A DNA stretch of 36,948 bases from a virus: positions 1-36,948 of IMG/VR virus record IMGVR_UViG_3300050017_000221. One strand, given 5' to 3'. The stretch's first letter is position 1; each line of letters begins with the position of its first letter. The translations under genes and the position numbers were made by a program. Of this stretch, positions 21,856-30,739 are shown piece by piece. The notes below the pieces were generated by a model, which saw nothing but the letters and a program-made list of their open reading frames with translations, did not search any database and was not told where the DNA came from.

Positions 21856-23351
21856 GCGCGGCCCTCGGCTTCGAATACTTCCCCTCGACCATGTGGCGCC
21901 CGTCCGGCGTCAATGCCGAGTTCAACGCCAGCCAGGCCAACACCGCGACGCAATTCCAGCGGGCGTTGATTGTCGGGCAGATCACCAGCTCCGGAACCGC
22001 GACCCCGAATATCGCGGTCCAGGCGTATAGCCAGGCACAGGTAAACGGCCTGTGCGGCGTCAACTCCATGCTGGCGCTGAAGTACGCCAGCTATCGCCTG
22101 ATGGACCCCTATGGGGAGGCGTGGCTCGGCCCGGTGGCCGATGCGAGCGGCGGCACGAAAGCAGCCGGCAGCATCAGCTTCACCGGCCCGGCGACCGCGG
22201 CCGGCACGCTGGCGCTGTACCTGATGGGCGTGTCGATCCCGGTGGCGGTGAACGCCGGCGACGCGGCGACCGTCATGGCGACCAACACCGTCGCCGCGAT
22301 CACCGCCGCGACCGGGGTTTCGTGCACCGCGGCCATTGACGGAACGAACGCCTACGAGGTCGATCTGACCGCGCTGCACAAGGGCCTCGCACAGAACGAC
22401 ATCGACATCCGGTTCAACTATCACGGCGCGCAGAATGGCGAGGTCACGCCGGCGGGCGTCGGCATCACCATCGTGGCCTTCACCGGCGGCGCGACCAACC
22501 CAACCCTGACCACGCTGCAGGCCAACCTCGGCGTGCAGCTCTTCGATTACATCGACCTGCCGTACACCGACACCACCAGCCTCAACTCCTTCCAGGCGTT
22601 CCTGTCGGATGCCTCCGGCCGCTGGTCGGCGGAGCAGATGCAATATGGGCACGTCTTCGCGGCCTACCGGGGGACACTCTCCAACCGAACCAGCTTCGGC
22701 ACCGGGCGCAACGACCAGCACGCGAGCATCCTGGGCTTCTACGACAGCCCGACGCCGGCGTGGCTGGAGGCGTCGGATTGGTGCGCGGCGCACGTCGTCA
22801 GGTTGCGGGTCAACCCGGCGCAGGGCGTCGCGACCCAGCAGCTCAACCTGCTGCCGCCGCCGATCGCCTCGCAGGACACGCCCGGCGAGCGCAACACGTT
22901 GCTGTTCGACGGAATGAGCACCTTCACGGTCAGCGCGGCGGGGGTGTGCCAGATCGACCGCTCGATCACCACGTACCAAAGCAACGCGAGCGGCCAGCCG
23001 GACAACTCGTGGCTGAACACCAATCTCATGTTCCAGGCGATGTATGCGGCTCGTTACATTGCCGCACAGGTCACCAGCCAGTTCATCGTGCCCGGCAAAA
23101 TCCTGGTGAGCAACGGCACGCTGATCGCGCCGGGGTCGCCGGCCACCACGCCGAACGCGATGCTGGCGGCCGTCGTCGCGGTCTACGCCTACCTGGCCAG
23201 CATCTTCATCGTGCAAAACCCGTTGAAGTTCGCACAGAACGCCTACCCCACGCCGGGCACCAAGGGTCAGGTGCTGATGTATCTGCCGATCGACTTCTCC
23301 GACCAGGTCATCAACGTCGGCATCCTGATCCAATTCCAGCAGAGCACATAA
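21852..23351 (+). CDS. Contractile tail sheath protein, Mu gpL type
   Basis: A 499-residue protein, close to the length of Mu gpL. It begins with the LGFEYFPSTMWRPSGVNAEF region (N-terminal arm), has insert domains with the AGSISFTGPATAAGTLALY segment, and a C-terminal region with ARYIAAQVTSQFI and a VINVGILIQFQQST end typical of sheath C-terminal arms that interlock neighbours. It should form the contractile cylinder, which identifies the particle as a myovirus. Strong gene with codon use like its neighbours. Confidence 0.88.
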   Translation: MSAALGFEYFPSTMWRPSGVNAEFNASQANTATQFQRALIVGQITSSGTATPNIAVQAYSQAQVNGLCGVNSMLALKYASYRLMDPYGEAWLGPVADASGGTKAAGSISFTGPATAAGTLALYLMGVSIPVAVNAGDAATVMATNTVAAITAATGVSCTAAIDGTNAYEVDLTALHKGLAQNDIDIRFNYHGAQNGEVTPAGVGITIVAFTGGATNPTLTTLQANLGVQLFDYIDLPYTDTTSLNSFQAFLSDASGRWSAEQMQYGHVFAAYRGTLSNRTSFGTGRNDQHASILGFYDSPTPAWLEASDWCAAHVVRLRVNPAQGVATQQLNLLPPPIASQDTPGERNTLLFDGMSTFTVSAAGVCQIDRSITTYQSNASGQPDNSWLNTNLMFQAMYAARYIAAQVTSQFIVPGKILVSNGTLIAPGSPATTPNAMLAAVVAVYAYLASIFIVQNPLKFAQNAYPTPGTKGQVLMYLPIDFSDQVINVGILIQFQQST

Positions 23352-23361
23352 GGAGCGATTC

Positions 23362-23772
23362 ATGTCAGCCACTTTGGCACCGAGCACGCCGACCAACCGG
23401 CGGCTCTCCGGGATTACCGCGGCGAGCGTGAACGGCAGCGCGATCTCGGTCGTTGAGTTTGCGTGGGACCCGGCGAACGTCGAGAACACGACGGTCAGCA
23501 GCCTGTCCGGCGTTGACGGCTACGATCAGAAGCCGGTCGCGCCCTATATGTCCGGCAAGTTCCGCGACACTGCCGCGAACAGCGTCACGTCGTTCACCGG
23601 GATGTCGAACGCGACCGTGGTGTTCCTGCTCGCCAACGGCAAGCAGATCGTCGGGCACGGCCTCTGGTATGTCGGGCGGCCGAACGTGAATGGCGCCGAC
23701 GCCGGGTTCGATTTCCGTTTCGAGGGCGTCGCCGGGACGATCCTTGAAATTCCGCCGGGAGCCAGCTCATGA
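23362..23772 (+). CDS. Tail tube protein
   Basis: A 136-residue protein directly after the sheath gene, where Mu places its tube protein gpM. It contains the tube-like pattern VEFAWDPANVENTTVSSLSG, GYDQKPVAPYMSGKFRD and a FDFRFEGVAGTILEI end. The length fits a single tube beta barrel (Mu gpM about 118). GGAGCGATTC precedes the ATG. Overlaps the next gene by ATGA. Confidence 0.8.
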   Translation: MSATLAPSTPTNRRLSGITAASVNGSAISVVEFAWDPANVENTTVSSLSGVDGYDQKPVAPYMSGKFRDTAANSVTSFTGMSNATVVFLLANGKQIVGHGLWYVGRPNVNGADAGFDFRFEGVAGTILEIPPGASS

Positions 23773-24197
23773 CGGCGTGGAAGGAGCCGCCGGCGTCGGT
23801 GACCTGGACGCTGCGCAACAAGGACAAGCCGGGGCAGGCGATCATGCACGGCGGCCTGGCGTACACCACCGTCACTGTCGGCGCGCCGACCAGCGAGGAC
23901 GTGTTGAAGGCCACCGCGGTGCAAGGCACATCCGGCCTGGAGAGCACCCTGCGCATGATCTCGGCGGCTTCGGTCGAGCAGGTGCCGTACGAGGTGATCC
24001 GGAGGCAGCCGCAATGGCTCAACCTGCAGATCTCCGATTACATGGATGAATTCGCGGGGGTGCCCGCCCCCGACCCTTTGGAGGCGTGGCGGACCGCCCG
24101 CCGGGAAGCGCGCGCGGCGGAAGCGAAAGCCGAAGCGGCGCCCGAGGCAGCGAAGGCGGCGGAGCCTGGGGCGACGGCGGAAGCGGTTCCTTCCTGA
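23769..24197 (+). CDS. Tail assembly chaperone, upstream frame
   Basis: A 142-residue protein between the tube and tape-measure genes, the standard place for tail assembly chaperones. The N-terminal 90 residues are a compact alpha/beta fold (SVTWTLRNKDKPGQA, TVTVGAPTSEDVLK, MISAASVEQVPYEVI); the last 45 are an Ala/Glu-rich linker. A second open frame, shifted by -1, overlaps its end and continues to the tape-measure start, the arrangement in which many phages use programmed frameshifting to make a longer chaperone. Confidence 0.65.
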   Translation: MTAWKEPPASVTWTLRNKDKPGQAIMHGGLAYTTVTVGAPTSEDVLKATAVQGTSGLESTLRMISAASVEQVPYEVIRRQPQWLNLQISDYMDEFAGVPAPDPLEAWRTARREARAAEAKAEAAPEAAKAAEPGATAEAVPS

Positions 24198-24355
24198 TCT
24201 GGCTCGGCCAGTCCGGCGAGCTGGAGATTCTGGCCGCCCGCGTCGGTCGTTTCTATGGCGAAGGGTTGCGCTGGGCACTGGCGTTGAAGGTGCCGGCGCT
24301 GATGCGCTGGGCCAGCCTGATTCCGGGTGTGATGGAGCGCGAACGTGGCGGGTAA
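24086..24355 (+). CDS. Possible frameshift extension of the tail assembly chaperone
   Basis: This frame lies -1 relative to the upstream chaperone and overlaps its last 112 bases. Its coding-looking part begins near the end of the overlap: LIWLGQSGELEILAARVGRF, then ALALKVPALMRWASLIPGV, a pattern I associate with the C-terminal part of Mu-like chaperones. There is no ATG before residue about 80, so translation by frameshifting is more plausible than independent initiation (the first GTG is at 24086). I see no canonical X-XXY-YYZ heptamer in the overlap, so the shift site is unresolved. It overlaps the tape-measure start by 11 bases. Confidence 0.5.
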   Translation: MADRPPGSARGGSESRSGARGSEGGGAWGDGGSGSFLIWLGQSGELEILAARVGRFYGEGLRWALALKVPALMRWASLIPGVMERERGG

Positions 24356-26069
24356 GTCGGCCGGGTTCGCAATCGGCATCGGCATCCAGGATGGCGCGAG
24401 CGCCGGCCTCGATGCGATCAACAAACGCATCGCGGCGTTGAACGCTCCGGCGGAGCGGTTCAACAAGAGCCTGGCGAAGTTCGGCGAGGTCACCGGGATC
24501 AACCGGGCGGCTGAGGGGATGGCAACGCTCGGCGATCGCGTGCTCGGCGCGGCGCGGGCGGCGGAACGCCTGGCCGGCCCGATGGCGGGAATTACCGGGG
24601 CAGCCAGCCTCGCCGGGGTCATGGAGCTGAGCCGGAAGTGGGCTGATGCCGGGAACTCGATCAGCAAAACCGCCGATGCGTTGAACATGCCGGTCCATAC
24701 GCTGAGCCGGCTGCAAAAAGCCAACCTGCTGGCGGGCGGTTCGACCGAGGCGCTGAATAAAAGCATGGGGGGGCTGACGGACACGATCCACGCGGCGTTC
24801 TACAACCACGACGCCAACGCGCAGATGTATATGAATTCGGTCTTCGGTCCTAACGAGGCGTGGAGGGATAAAGAGGGCCATATTGCGAAGGCGGAGGACT
24901 TGCTCGGCAGGTTGGCGGACAAGGCGGCCACCTATGCCGACAGGTCTACGGCCGGGCGCGCGCTGTCCGTTGTTGGCGTGGATACCGACCTGCTGCCGCT
25001 GCTGGAGAAGGGCCAGAAAGGACTGGACGAATTTCTCCAGCGGGCGGATCGGACCGGCGCCGCGCTGACCGACGGGATGGCGGCGGACGGCGTAAAAATG
25101 AAGTCGGCCTGGGTCGAGATGGGTCTGGCGATCGAGGGCGTCGAAAATCGCATGGTCGATCACTGGTCCGGCACCGCGACCAAAATGCTGAACATCACCT
25201 CGCAGTGGATCGAGAAACATAACGCGCTTCTTGAGGGCCTCGCGACGGTCACATTTACCGCTGCGGCTGGCTGGGTCGTGAAGAAGGCGCTGAGGTACGT
25301 ACCCGCGCTGCTGCGCCTGCCACTCGAAGCCGCCTTCGGCGAGGAGGCGCTCTATTACGGAACGCGAATCACCGGGCTGAATGAGGGCGCGGACGCCGAG
25401 CTCGACCGACTTCGCCGGGAACGCGGGATGCCGACCGGGCCGCAGGGTCAGGTGATCGGGAACTCGCCGGGCGAAGGCCCTCCCGCGTCAGATCGGCAGT
25501 CCCCCCCTGGAGGCACGCTGACGCCTTTGAAGCAGGCGCTGCTCGACACCATTGCAGCGCCGGAATCGCACGGGCTCTACAACGTCAAGAACGGCGGCGC
25601 ATTGTTTGCCGGCTATGGCAGCTTCCCCGACTATGTGGGTCGCGGCGGCACGAGCACGGCCTCGGGAAAGTATCAGTTCACCAGCGATACGTGGAAGGAA
25701 GCCGCCGCGGCACTCGGCCTGACGGACTTTTCACCGGCCAGCCAGGACAAGGCCGCGTGGTGGCTCGCCAACCGGACCTATACCCAGAACGCGCACCGCA
25801 ACCTCGGGGCGGACCTGCTCGAAGGCGGCCATGAGGCCGGTATCGCTGGGGCGCTGCGCGGCCGGTGGCCGAGCCTACCGGGCGGCAGCCAGGCGCAGGA
25901 GACGCAAGGCCAGTTCAACCAGCTTCTGGCCGGCAACCTCGGCCGCGTCCAGGTCGATGTGCACCTGCACGGCGCGCCAGCCGGCACGACGGCGACCGCG
26001 ACCGCGTCGGGAGCGGCCGTCGCCACCGCGCCGCGCGTCGATACCGGCATGGCGTTCGCCGGACGATGA
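24345..26069 (+). CDS. Tape measure protein with lysozyme-like (GH104) domain
   Basis: A 574-residue tape measure. Residues 1-300 are helical with repeated Ala/Leu patterns typical of tail tape measures; a hydrophobic patch is near 300-325. Residues about 398-515 resemble lambda R-type lytic transglycosylases: AAPESHG with the catalytic glutamate E407, ASGKYQFTSDTW, and GLTDFSPASQDKAAWWL. The C-terminus is Ala/Thr-rich. The enzyme could open the peptidoglycan during DNA entry. GTG start at 24345, with GGAG 7 bases upstream. The length is modest for a myovirus tape measure, implying a short tail. Confidence 0.82.
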   Translation: MAGKSAGFAIGIGIQDGASAGLDAINKRIAALNAPAERFNKSLAKFGEVTGINRAAEGMATLGDRVLGAARAAERLAGPMAGITGAASLAGVMELSRKWADAGNSISKTADALNMPVHTLSRLQKANLLAGGSTEALNKSMGGLTDTIHAAFYNHDANAQMYMNSVFGPNEAWRDKEGHIAKAEDLLGRLADKAATYADRSTAGRALSVVGVDTDLLPLLEKGQKGLDEFLQRADRTGAALTDGMAADGVKMKSAWVEMGLAIEGVENRMVDHWSGTATKMLNITSQWIEKHNALLEGLATVTFTAAAGWVVKKALRYVPALLRLPLEAAFGEEALYYGTRITGLNEGADAELDRLRRERGMPTGPQGQVIGNSPGEGPPASDRQSPPGGTLTPLKQALLDTIAAPESHGLYNVKNGGALFAGYGSFPDYVGRGGTSTASGKYQFTSDTWKEAAAALGLTDFSPASQDKAAWWLANRTYTQNAHRNLGADLLEGGHEAGIAGALRGRWPSLPGGSQAQETQGQFNQLLAGNLGRVQVDVHLHGAPAGTTATATASGAAVATAPRVDTGMAFAGR

Positions 26070-28753
26070 GTGGGTTCGCCAACGTCACCGGGCTCGCGCC
26101 GCCGACCAGCGCGGCCGGCTTCATGGGCCTGCTGCAGGCCGCATCGTTTCGCGGGGTGCCGTTCAAGGTCATCGGCGCACAGGTCAAGAAGGGCCGGCGC
26201 TGGGCGATCCACGAGTACCCGTTCCGGGATGGCGGCTGGCCGGAAGACATGGGCCGCTCGCTGCGGACCTACTCGTTTTCCGGCTACCTGATCGGCGACG
26301 CCGCGCCGGTGATGCAGCTCCTGCTCGACAATGCCGCCGAGGCAAAAGGGTCGGGGCTGCTGATCCACCCCACCCTCGGCGCGGTAAAGGTCGCGCTGCT
26401 GTCCTGCGGCACCGCCGTCCACTTCGAAAAAATGCGGCTGATCCAGGTCGCGCTGGAATTCATCGAAGACGGCGGGAGCATCCTCCCCGCCACGATCATC
26501 GCCACCGCGATCGAGGTGCTGGCGGCGGCGGACAGCGCGCTGACGGCCGCCGGGACCGACCTGGGCGGCACGGCGATTCCGGCCTCGATGGCGGGACCGG
26601 CGGTGACCGGCGAGGGCCAGACCGTGGTGGCGAGTTTCGGCGTCGCGGCTACCGCCGCCGGCGCCAACCCGACGGCGATCGTCGGCATGGCGACCGCGCT
26701 GCCGCCGCCGGACGCCAACACGACATACGGCCGCTATGGCGCGGGCTCGGCGACGGTGATGCTGCCGATCGGCACCACGGTTGCCACGCTGCAGGCGCAG
26801 CTCGCCAATCAGCGCGCCGCGCTGGCCCAGGCGGTCACCGGTGGCGCCACGGCCGCGGGGACGTATTCAGCCAGCACCGACATGATCGACGCCCTGGCGG
26901 CGCTGGTAGAGGCCGTGCGGGCCGGCATCACGGATCCCGCCGACCAGGTGCAGGTGCTGCTGGCGCTCGCCGGCTTCACCTTCACGGACAGCGCCGGCGG
27001 CAGCGTCGGCGTCGGCGCGGCGATGGCGGCGATGCGCGACGCGATGGCGGCGGCTTGCCGGCGGGCCGTGCTGGTCAGCCTGGCGCGCGCCTCGGCGTCG
27101 TATCAGCCGGTCAGCTACAACGACGCGGCGGCGCTGCGCGTGGTGCTTGCCGCCGCGCTCGATGGCGAGATCACCGCCGCCGGCGATGCCGGCGAGGACG
27201 CGAGCTATCTTGCGTTGAAGGCGCTGCGCGCCGCGGTGGTGCAGGACCTGACGGTGCGCGGCGCGAGCCTGCCGAGCGTGGTGACGGTGCGCATGCAGCT
27301 TCCGCTGCCGTCGCTGGCGCTGGCCCAGTACCTCTATTGCGATGCGAGCCGTGCGGATGAGATCGCGGCGGAATCCGGCGCGATTCATCCGGCGTTCTGC
27401 CCGGTGACCTTCCAGGCGCTGGCGTCGGGCACCGGGCCGACGGTCAATCCGGCCTATGCGACGGCGCCGAATCCGGGCGGCGGCGTGCTGATCGCGCCCG
27501 TGCCGAATGTCGGGGTCTACCATCTGGCCTATCCCGACGCGCCGCTGGACCTGGCGGTGGTCAGCACGACGGGGTCAACCGCGGTGCTGTCGTGGTCGGC
27601 GGCGACGGCGGGCGGCCTGGCGGCAAACTACATCGTGCAGGTCAGCCCGAGCGGCGAAGGCATCTGGTCGACCGCCGGCACGGTGCCCTCCGCCGCGACC
27701 GGATATGTCGTCACCGGGCTGGCGAGCATCACCGCCTACGATTTCCAGGTGCTGGCGAGCAACGCCGCCGGCGTCGGGTCAGCCTCGGCGATCGCCACCG
27801 GCACGACGATCGCGAACGCGCCGAACGCGCCGACCAGCCTCGCGGCTTCCGCCGGCTCGCCGGCCTATAGCGCGGTCGCGCTGTCCTGGACCGCTTCGGC
27901 CACGGATGGAACGCACGACGCGGCGGGGAGCTACACGGTCAGCTACCGGTTGAACAACACCGGATCGTGGACCGTCGCGCACAGCGGCGTCACCGGCACC
28001 GGCGCCACGGTGTCGGGCCTATCGCATGACTCGCTGTATGGCTTCGCGGTCGATGCGGTGAACAGCGGCGGCACCGACGCCTCGCCGGCGACGACGACGC
28101 TGACCACCGACTATGCCCCGCCGAACGCGCCCTCGGGTGTGGCCGTCGCGCCGGTGCCGGACGGCACCACCAGCAAGCTGTCGGTCACCTGGACGGCGTC
28201 GGCGATCGACGGCACGCATGACGCGGCGACGGGCTACAACCTGCGCTACAGCGTGCATTCGGCCGGTTCCTGGACAACCGTTTCCAGCGTGAGCAGCGGC
28301 GCGGCGATCACCGGGCTGTCGGCGGGCACGTCCTACGACGTGGAGGTCGAGGGCACCAATGGATCCACGACATCGCCGTCATCGTGGTCGGCGGCCACGA
28401 CGGCAAGCACGTACAGCCTGGCCGTCACATTTGGAAACCTGGCTCCCACCACGCCCGTTTCCCATTCTGGCTCTTGGCCCAGCGGCGGACTGAATTTGGT
28501 TTCGGGCACCACTCCGCCGGGCGGAACGGTCGGTTATTTCGCCTATTCCGCATCCACGGCACCGGTGCCGACTTCCGGGTTGATAGGCCCGGTTTCCGGC
28601 GGGACCGGCGGCGGCAGCTATGGTGCCGACGGGTTCGGCGAGTATCTGAGCCCACCTGCGACGGCCGGAACCTGGTACGTTTTCGGCATCCTGCAAAATG
28701 GTTCGGGAACGACTATCGGCGCCCTGGTTTCATCCGCCATCACCGTCACATAG
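26066..28753 (+). CDS. gpN-like DNA circularisation/baseplate protein fused to FN3 domains
   Basis: An 895-residue fusion. Residues 1-450 resemble Mu gpN (FMGLLQAASFRGVPFKVIGA, HEYPFRDGGWPEDMG, YSFSGYLIGD, and RADEIAAESGAIHPAF), the DNA circularisation N-type protein of about 490 residues located after the tape measure. Residues about 488-785 form three FN3 domains, each with conserved W and YNLRYS-like strands, and residues about 788-895 form a beta cap (GYFAYSAST, then ADGFGEYL and AGTWYVFGI). The fusion is unusual: gpN homologues normally end after the first part. ATGA overlap with the tape measure. The appended part probably displays a binding surface near the baseplate. Confidence 0.8.
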   Translation: MSGFANVTGLAPPTSAAGFMGLLQAASFRGVPFKVIGAQVKKGRRWAIHEYPFRDGGWPEDMGRSLRTYSFSGYLIGDAAPVMQLLLDNAAEAKGSGLLIHPTLGAVKVALLSCGTAVHFEKMRLIQVALEFIEDGGSILPATIIATAIEVLAAADSALTAAGTDLGGTAIPASMAGPAVTGEGQTVVASFGVAATAAGANPTAIVGMATALPPPDANTTYGRYGAGSATVMLPIGTTVATLQAQLANQRAALAQAVTGGATAAGTYSASTDMIDALAALVEAVRAGITDPADQVQVLLALAGFTFTDSAGGSVGVGAAMAAMRDAMAAACRRAVLVSLARASASYQPVSYNDAAALRVVLAAALDGEITAAGDAGEDASYLALKALRAAVVQDLTVRGASLPSVVTVRMQLPLPSLALAQYLYCDASRADEIAAESGAIHPAFCPVTFQALASGTGPTVNPAYATAPNPGGGVLIAPVPNVGVYHLAYPDAPLDLAVVSTTGSTAVLSWSAATAGGLAANYIVQVSPSGEGIWSTAGTVPSAATGYVVTGLASITAYDFQVLASNAAGVGSASAIATGTTIANAPNAPTSLAASAGSPAYSAVALSWTASATDGTHDAAGSYTVSYRLNNTGSWTVAHSGVTGTGATVSGLSHDSLYGFAVDAVNSGGTDASPATTTLTTDYAPPNAPSGVAVAPVPDGTTSKLSVTWTASAIDGTHDAATGYNLRYSVHSAGSWTTVSSVSSGAAITGLSAGTSYDVEVEGTNGSTTSPSSWSAATTASTYSLAVTFGNLAPTTPVSHSGSWPSGGLNLVSGTTPPGGTVGYFAYSASTAPVPTSGLIGPVSGGTGGGSYGADGFGEYLSPPATAGTWYVFGILQNGSGTTIGALVSSAITVT

Positions 28754-28777
28754 CGGCCGAGCCGCCGAGGAAATTCC

Positions 28778-29422
28778 ATGGAAGGCATCGTTTCAACCTC
28801 TCCCCCGACGCTTCTGGTCGGGGCAACCGATTTTGGCAGCCTCACGCCAAGCGGCGGCCTGCGCTCGCAGCAGCAGGACGGGGCGGGCAACGACGTCAGT
28901 GCGGCCCATCCGTTCCCGGTTGGCGCTCCGCTGTCGCCGCTGGTCACCGGACCGAGTTCGACCCTGACGCGGCCGGCGAACACCACGGCCTATGCGCAAA
29001 ACGAACTGATCGCCAGCAGCACCACGGCCGGATCGGTGGTCGTGCCGTCGTTCGCGATCGCCAACGCGGGCGGCGCCGCCGCCATCCCGGAGATCATCCT
29101 GACGACCAACGTCACGACCGGGTGGGGTGCCGTGGTTGCGGCCGTACGATTCTGGTCGGCCGCGCCGACCTATACCAACGGCGACGGTGGGGCCTATGCG
29201 GTAGCGACCGGGGCGGCGGGTTACCTCGGCTCGATGAATGTCACGTTGGCCCAGTTCGGCGACGGCGCCGCCGGCGTCGGCACCCCGGCGGCCGGCAGCG
29301 CGTTATGGGTGAAGCTGGCGTCCGGCTCTGCCGTCTATTGGGACCTGCAGTATACGTCGAGCGGGTCGCTGACCCCGACCAGCGGACAGACCTTCACACT
29401 GACTCCCGTGGTCAGCAACTGA
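28778..29422 (+). CDS. Hypothetical beta-rich virion protein
   Basis: A 214-residue protein with GAGGAAA 5-6 bases before its ATG. It is Ala/Thr/Ser-rich with short beta repeats (NTTAYAQNELIASSTTAGSV, ATGAAGYLGSMNVTLAQF). No named family is recognised, but the composition is that of phage structural proteins. It lies between the gpN-FN3 fusion and a small FN3 protein, with TGATG coupling to the latter, and is probably part of the same surface assembly. Confidence 0.55.
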   Translation: MEGIVSTSPPTLLVGATDFGSLTPSGGLRSQQQDGAGNDVSAAHPFPVGAPLSPLVTGPSSTLTRPANTTAYAQNELIASSTTAGSVVVPSFAIANAGGAAAIPEIILTTNVTTGWGAVVAAVRFWSAAPTYTNGDGGAYAVATGAAGYLGSMNVTLAQFGDGAAGVGTPAAGSALWVKLASGSAVYWDLQYTSSGSLTPTSGQTFTLTPVVSN

Positions 29423-30123
29423 TGCCGCACCTGCGGAACCTGCTGCTGGGGCATCTTTCCGCCGGCGCTGCCCCCTTGGCCGCGCCAAACGCTCCGGCGA
29501 TCGGCAGCGTCGCGCCGGTCGGCGACGGCACGACGACGAAACTGGCGGTGACCTGGGCAGCGTCGGCGGTCGATAGCGCACACGGAGCAGCGTCCGGCTA
29601 CAACCTGCAATACAGCGTGCATGCGGCGAACTCTTGGACGTTGGTCACCGGCGTCGCGTCCGGCGTGGTGCTGACCGGGCTGACCGCCGCCACGTCCTAC
29701 GACGTGCAGGTGCAGGGCACCAACGCATCGCCCAGCTCGCCCGGGGCGTGGTCGGCCAGCACGACGGCAAGCACCTATACGCTCGCCGTGGCGTTCGGCA
29801 CCTGGGCGCCAACGGGTCCCGTGGTTCATGGCGGGACGTGGCCTGGCACCGGCGGCGGATTGATGGTGTTTTCGAGCACTGCACCGCCCGCTGGGGCGAA
29901 CGGTTATTTTGCCTATGCCCCGACGGCCGCGCCCGTGCCGACCAGTGGATTGCTTGGTCCGGTTGCCGCCGGCACGGCCGGCGGCACCTATGGAGCGGAC
30001 GGGTTCGGAGAATACCTGTCTGCACCGGCCACCGCCGGAACGTGGTATATCTTCGGCATCATTCAAACCAGCGGCGGGGTCACGATCGGCGCCCTCGTAT
30101 CAGCCGCGATCACTGTCACCTGA
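29422..30123 (+). CDS. FN3 protein paralogous to the gpN C-terminus
   Basis: A 233-residue protein consisting of a short hydrophobic N-terminus, one FN3 domain (about 20-120) and a beta cap (about 125-233). The cap matches the last 108 residues of the gpN fusion closely: both contain YGADGFGEYL, AGTWY-FGI and a GALVS-AITVT end. The FN3 domain also resembles the third FN3 domain of that protein (SGYNLQYSVHA against TGYNLRYSVHS). This is an internal duplication. Start fixed by a TGATG overlap. Function: probable virion surface domain. Confidence 0.65.
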   Translation: MPHLRNLLLGHLSAGAAPLAAPNAPAIGSVAPVGDGTTTKLAVTWAASAVDSAHGAASGYNLQYSVHAANSWTLVTGVASGVVLTGLTAATSYDVQVQGTNASPSSPGAWSASTTASTYTLAVAFGTWAPTGPVVHGGTWPGTGGGLMVFSSTAPPAGANGYFAYAPTAAPVPTSGLLGPVAAGTAGGTYGADGFGEYLSAPATAGTWYIFGIIQTSGGVTIGALVSAAITVT

Positions 30124-30421
30124 CCGGGGCGTCCTCGGTCAGCTCGGCGTGGCGCAGTTTGACGTAGATCCGCGTCATCGCCCGGTGAGTGGCGGCCGCA
30201 TAGTCGTGGTGGCCGGCGCAGTCGAGCAGCACCGCGAACGCGCGGATTTCCAATTCGCGGAGCGGGATCGAGCCGGCGTCGGCGTGGCGCAGCTTGGTCC
30301 GGATCTCCCGGAAGACGGCCGCCCTCGGGTCGGTCGGGCCGATCTCGATGGCACAGTCGAGAAGCTCCGCCGAGACCTTGGTCTCGTAGGCCGTGAAGGG
30401 CACGTCGGCGGCGCGGGTCAT
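30116..30421 (-). CDS. Hypothetical leftward accessory protein
   Basis: A 101-residue helical protein with charged and leucine-rich stretches (AAVFREIRTKLRHADAG, IRAFAVLLDCAGHHDY). Its stop overlaps the end of the rightward FN3 gene by 8 bases, tail to tail. It follows the 33-residue membrane peptide by 4 bp, so all three leftward genes here probably share a transcript. No family recognised. Confidence 0.5.
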   Translation of the reverse strand: MTRAADVPFTAYETKVSAELLDCAIEIGPTDPRAAVFREIRTKLRHADAGSIPLRELEIRAFAVLLDCAGHHDYAAATHRAMTRIYVKLRHAELTEDAPVR

Positions 30422-30425
30422 CGGA

Positions 30426-30527
30426 TCAGATGCCGGCGCAGGCGGCGCGGATGGTCAGGTAGACAACGATCGCGCCCAGGCCCGGCGCGAGGGCGAGGAC
30501 GAAGCGGAAGATGCGATAGCCGATCAT
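30426..30527 (-). CDS. 33-residue single-helix membrane peptide
   Basis: The product MIGYRIFRFVLALAPGLGAI followed by VVYLTIRAACAGI is almost entirely one hydrophobic helix with two N-terminal arginines. The ATG overlaps the stop of the upstream gene (ATGA, 30524-30527) and GGAGA lies 6 bases upstream, strong initiation signals for so short a gene. Toxin-like, lysis-related or exclusion peptides can look like this, but the sequence does not say which. Confidence 0.5.
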   Translation of the reverse strand: MIGYRIFRFVLALAPGLGAIVVYLTIRAACAGI

Positions 30528-30739
30528 CGGATTTCTCCAGTTGGGATGAAGCTGCTGGCGGTTTGCACGGTCATCGCGTGGCGCACGCGGTCCTGAGTCT
30601 GGCGTTTGATGACCAGGCGCAGCCACGCGCGCGCGATGAAGGCTGTGTGTTCGTCGGGGCTGTCGAGGTCCTCGATGACGTGCTGCAACCAGAGGGGTTT
30701 TTCCGGGTTCAGTGCGACGGGGGGAGTGATTTCCGACAT
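30524..30739 (-). CDS. Small hypothetical protein, first gene of the leftward trio
   Basis: A 71-residue protein with WLQHVIEDLDSPDEHTAFIA and an R/K-rich helix LRLVIKRQTQDRVRHAM. It is translationally coupled to the membrane peptide downstream. No family is recognised. The 80-bp AT-rich gap upstream (30740-30820) separates it from the rightward ribbon-helix-helix gene and probably holds divergent promoters, but no promoter there is strong enough to call. Confidence 0.5.
   Translation of the reverse strand: MSEITPPVALNPEKPLWLQHVIEDLDSPDEHTAFIARAWLRLVIKRQTQDRVRHAMTVQTASSFIPTGEIR

Noticed and set aside
21333-23489. A 718-codon leftward open frame
   Set aside because: It is antisense to DUF2635 and the sheath gene; the product is Arg/Gly/Asp-rich, typical of reverse frames in GC-rich DNA.
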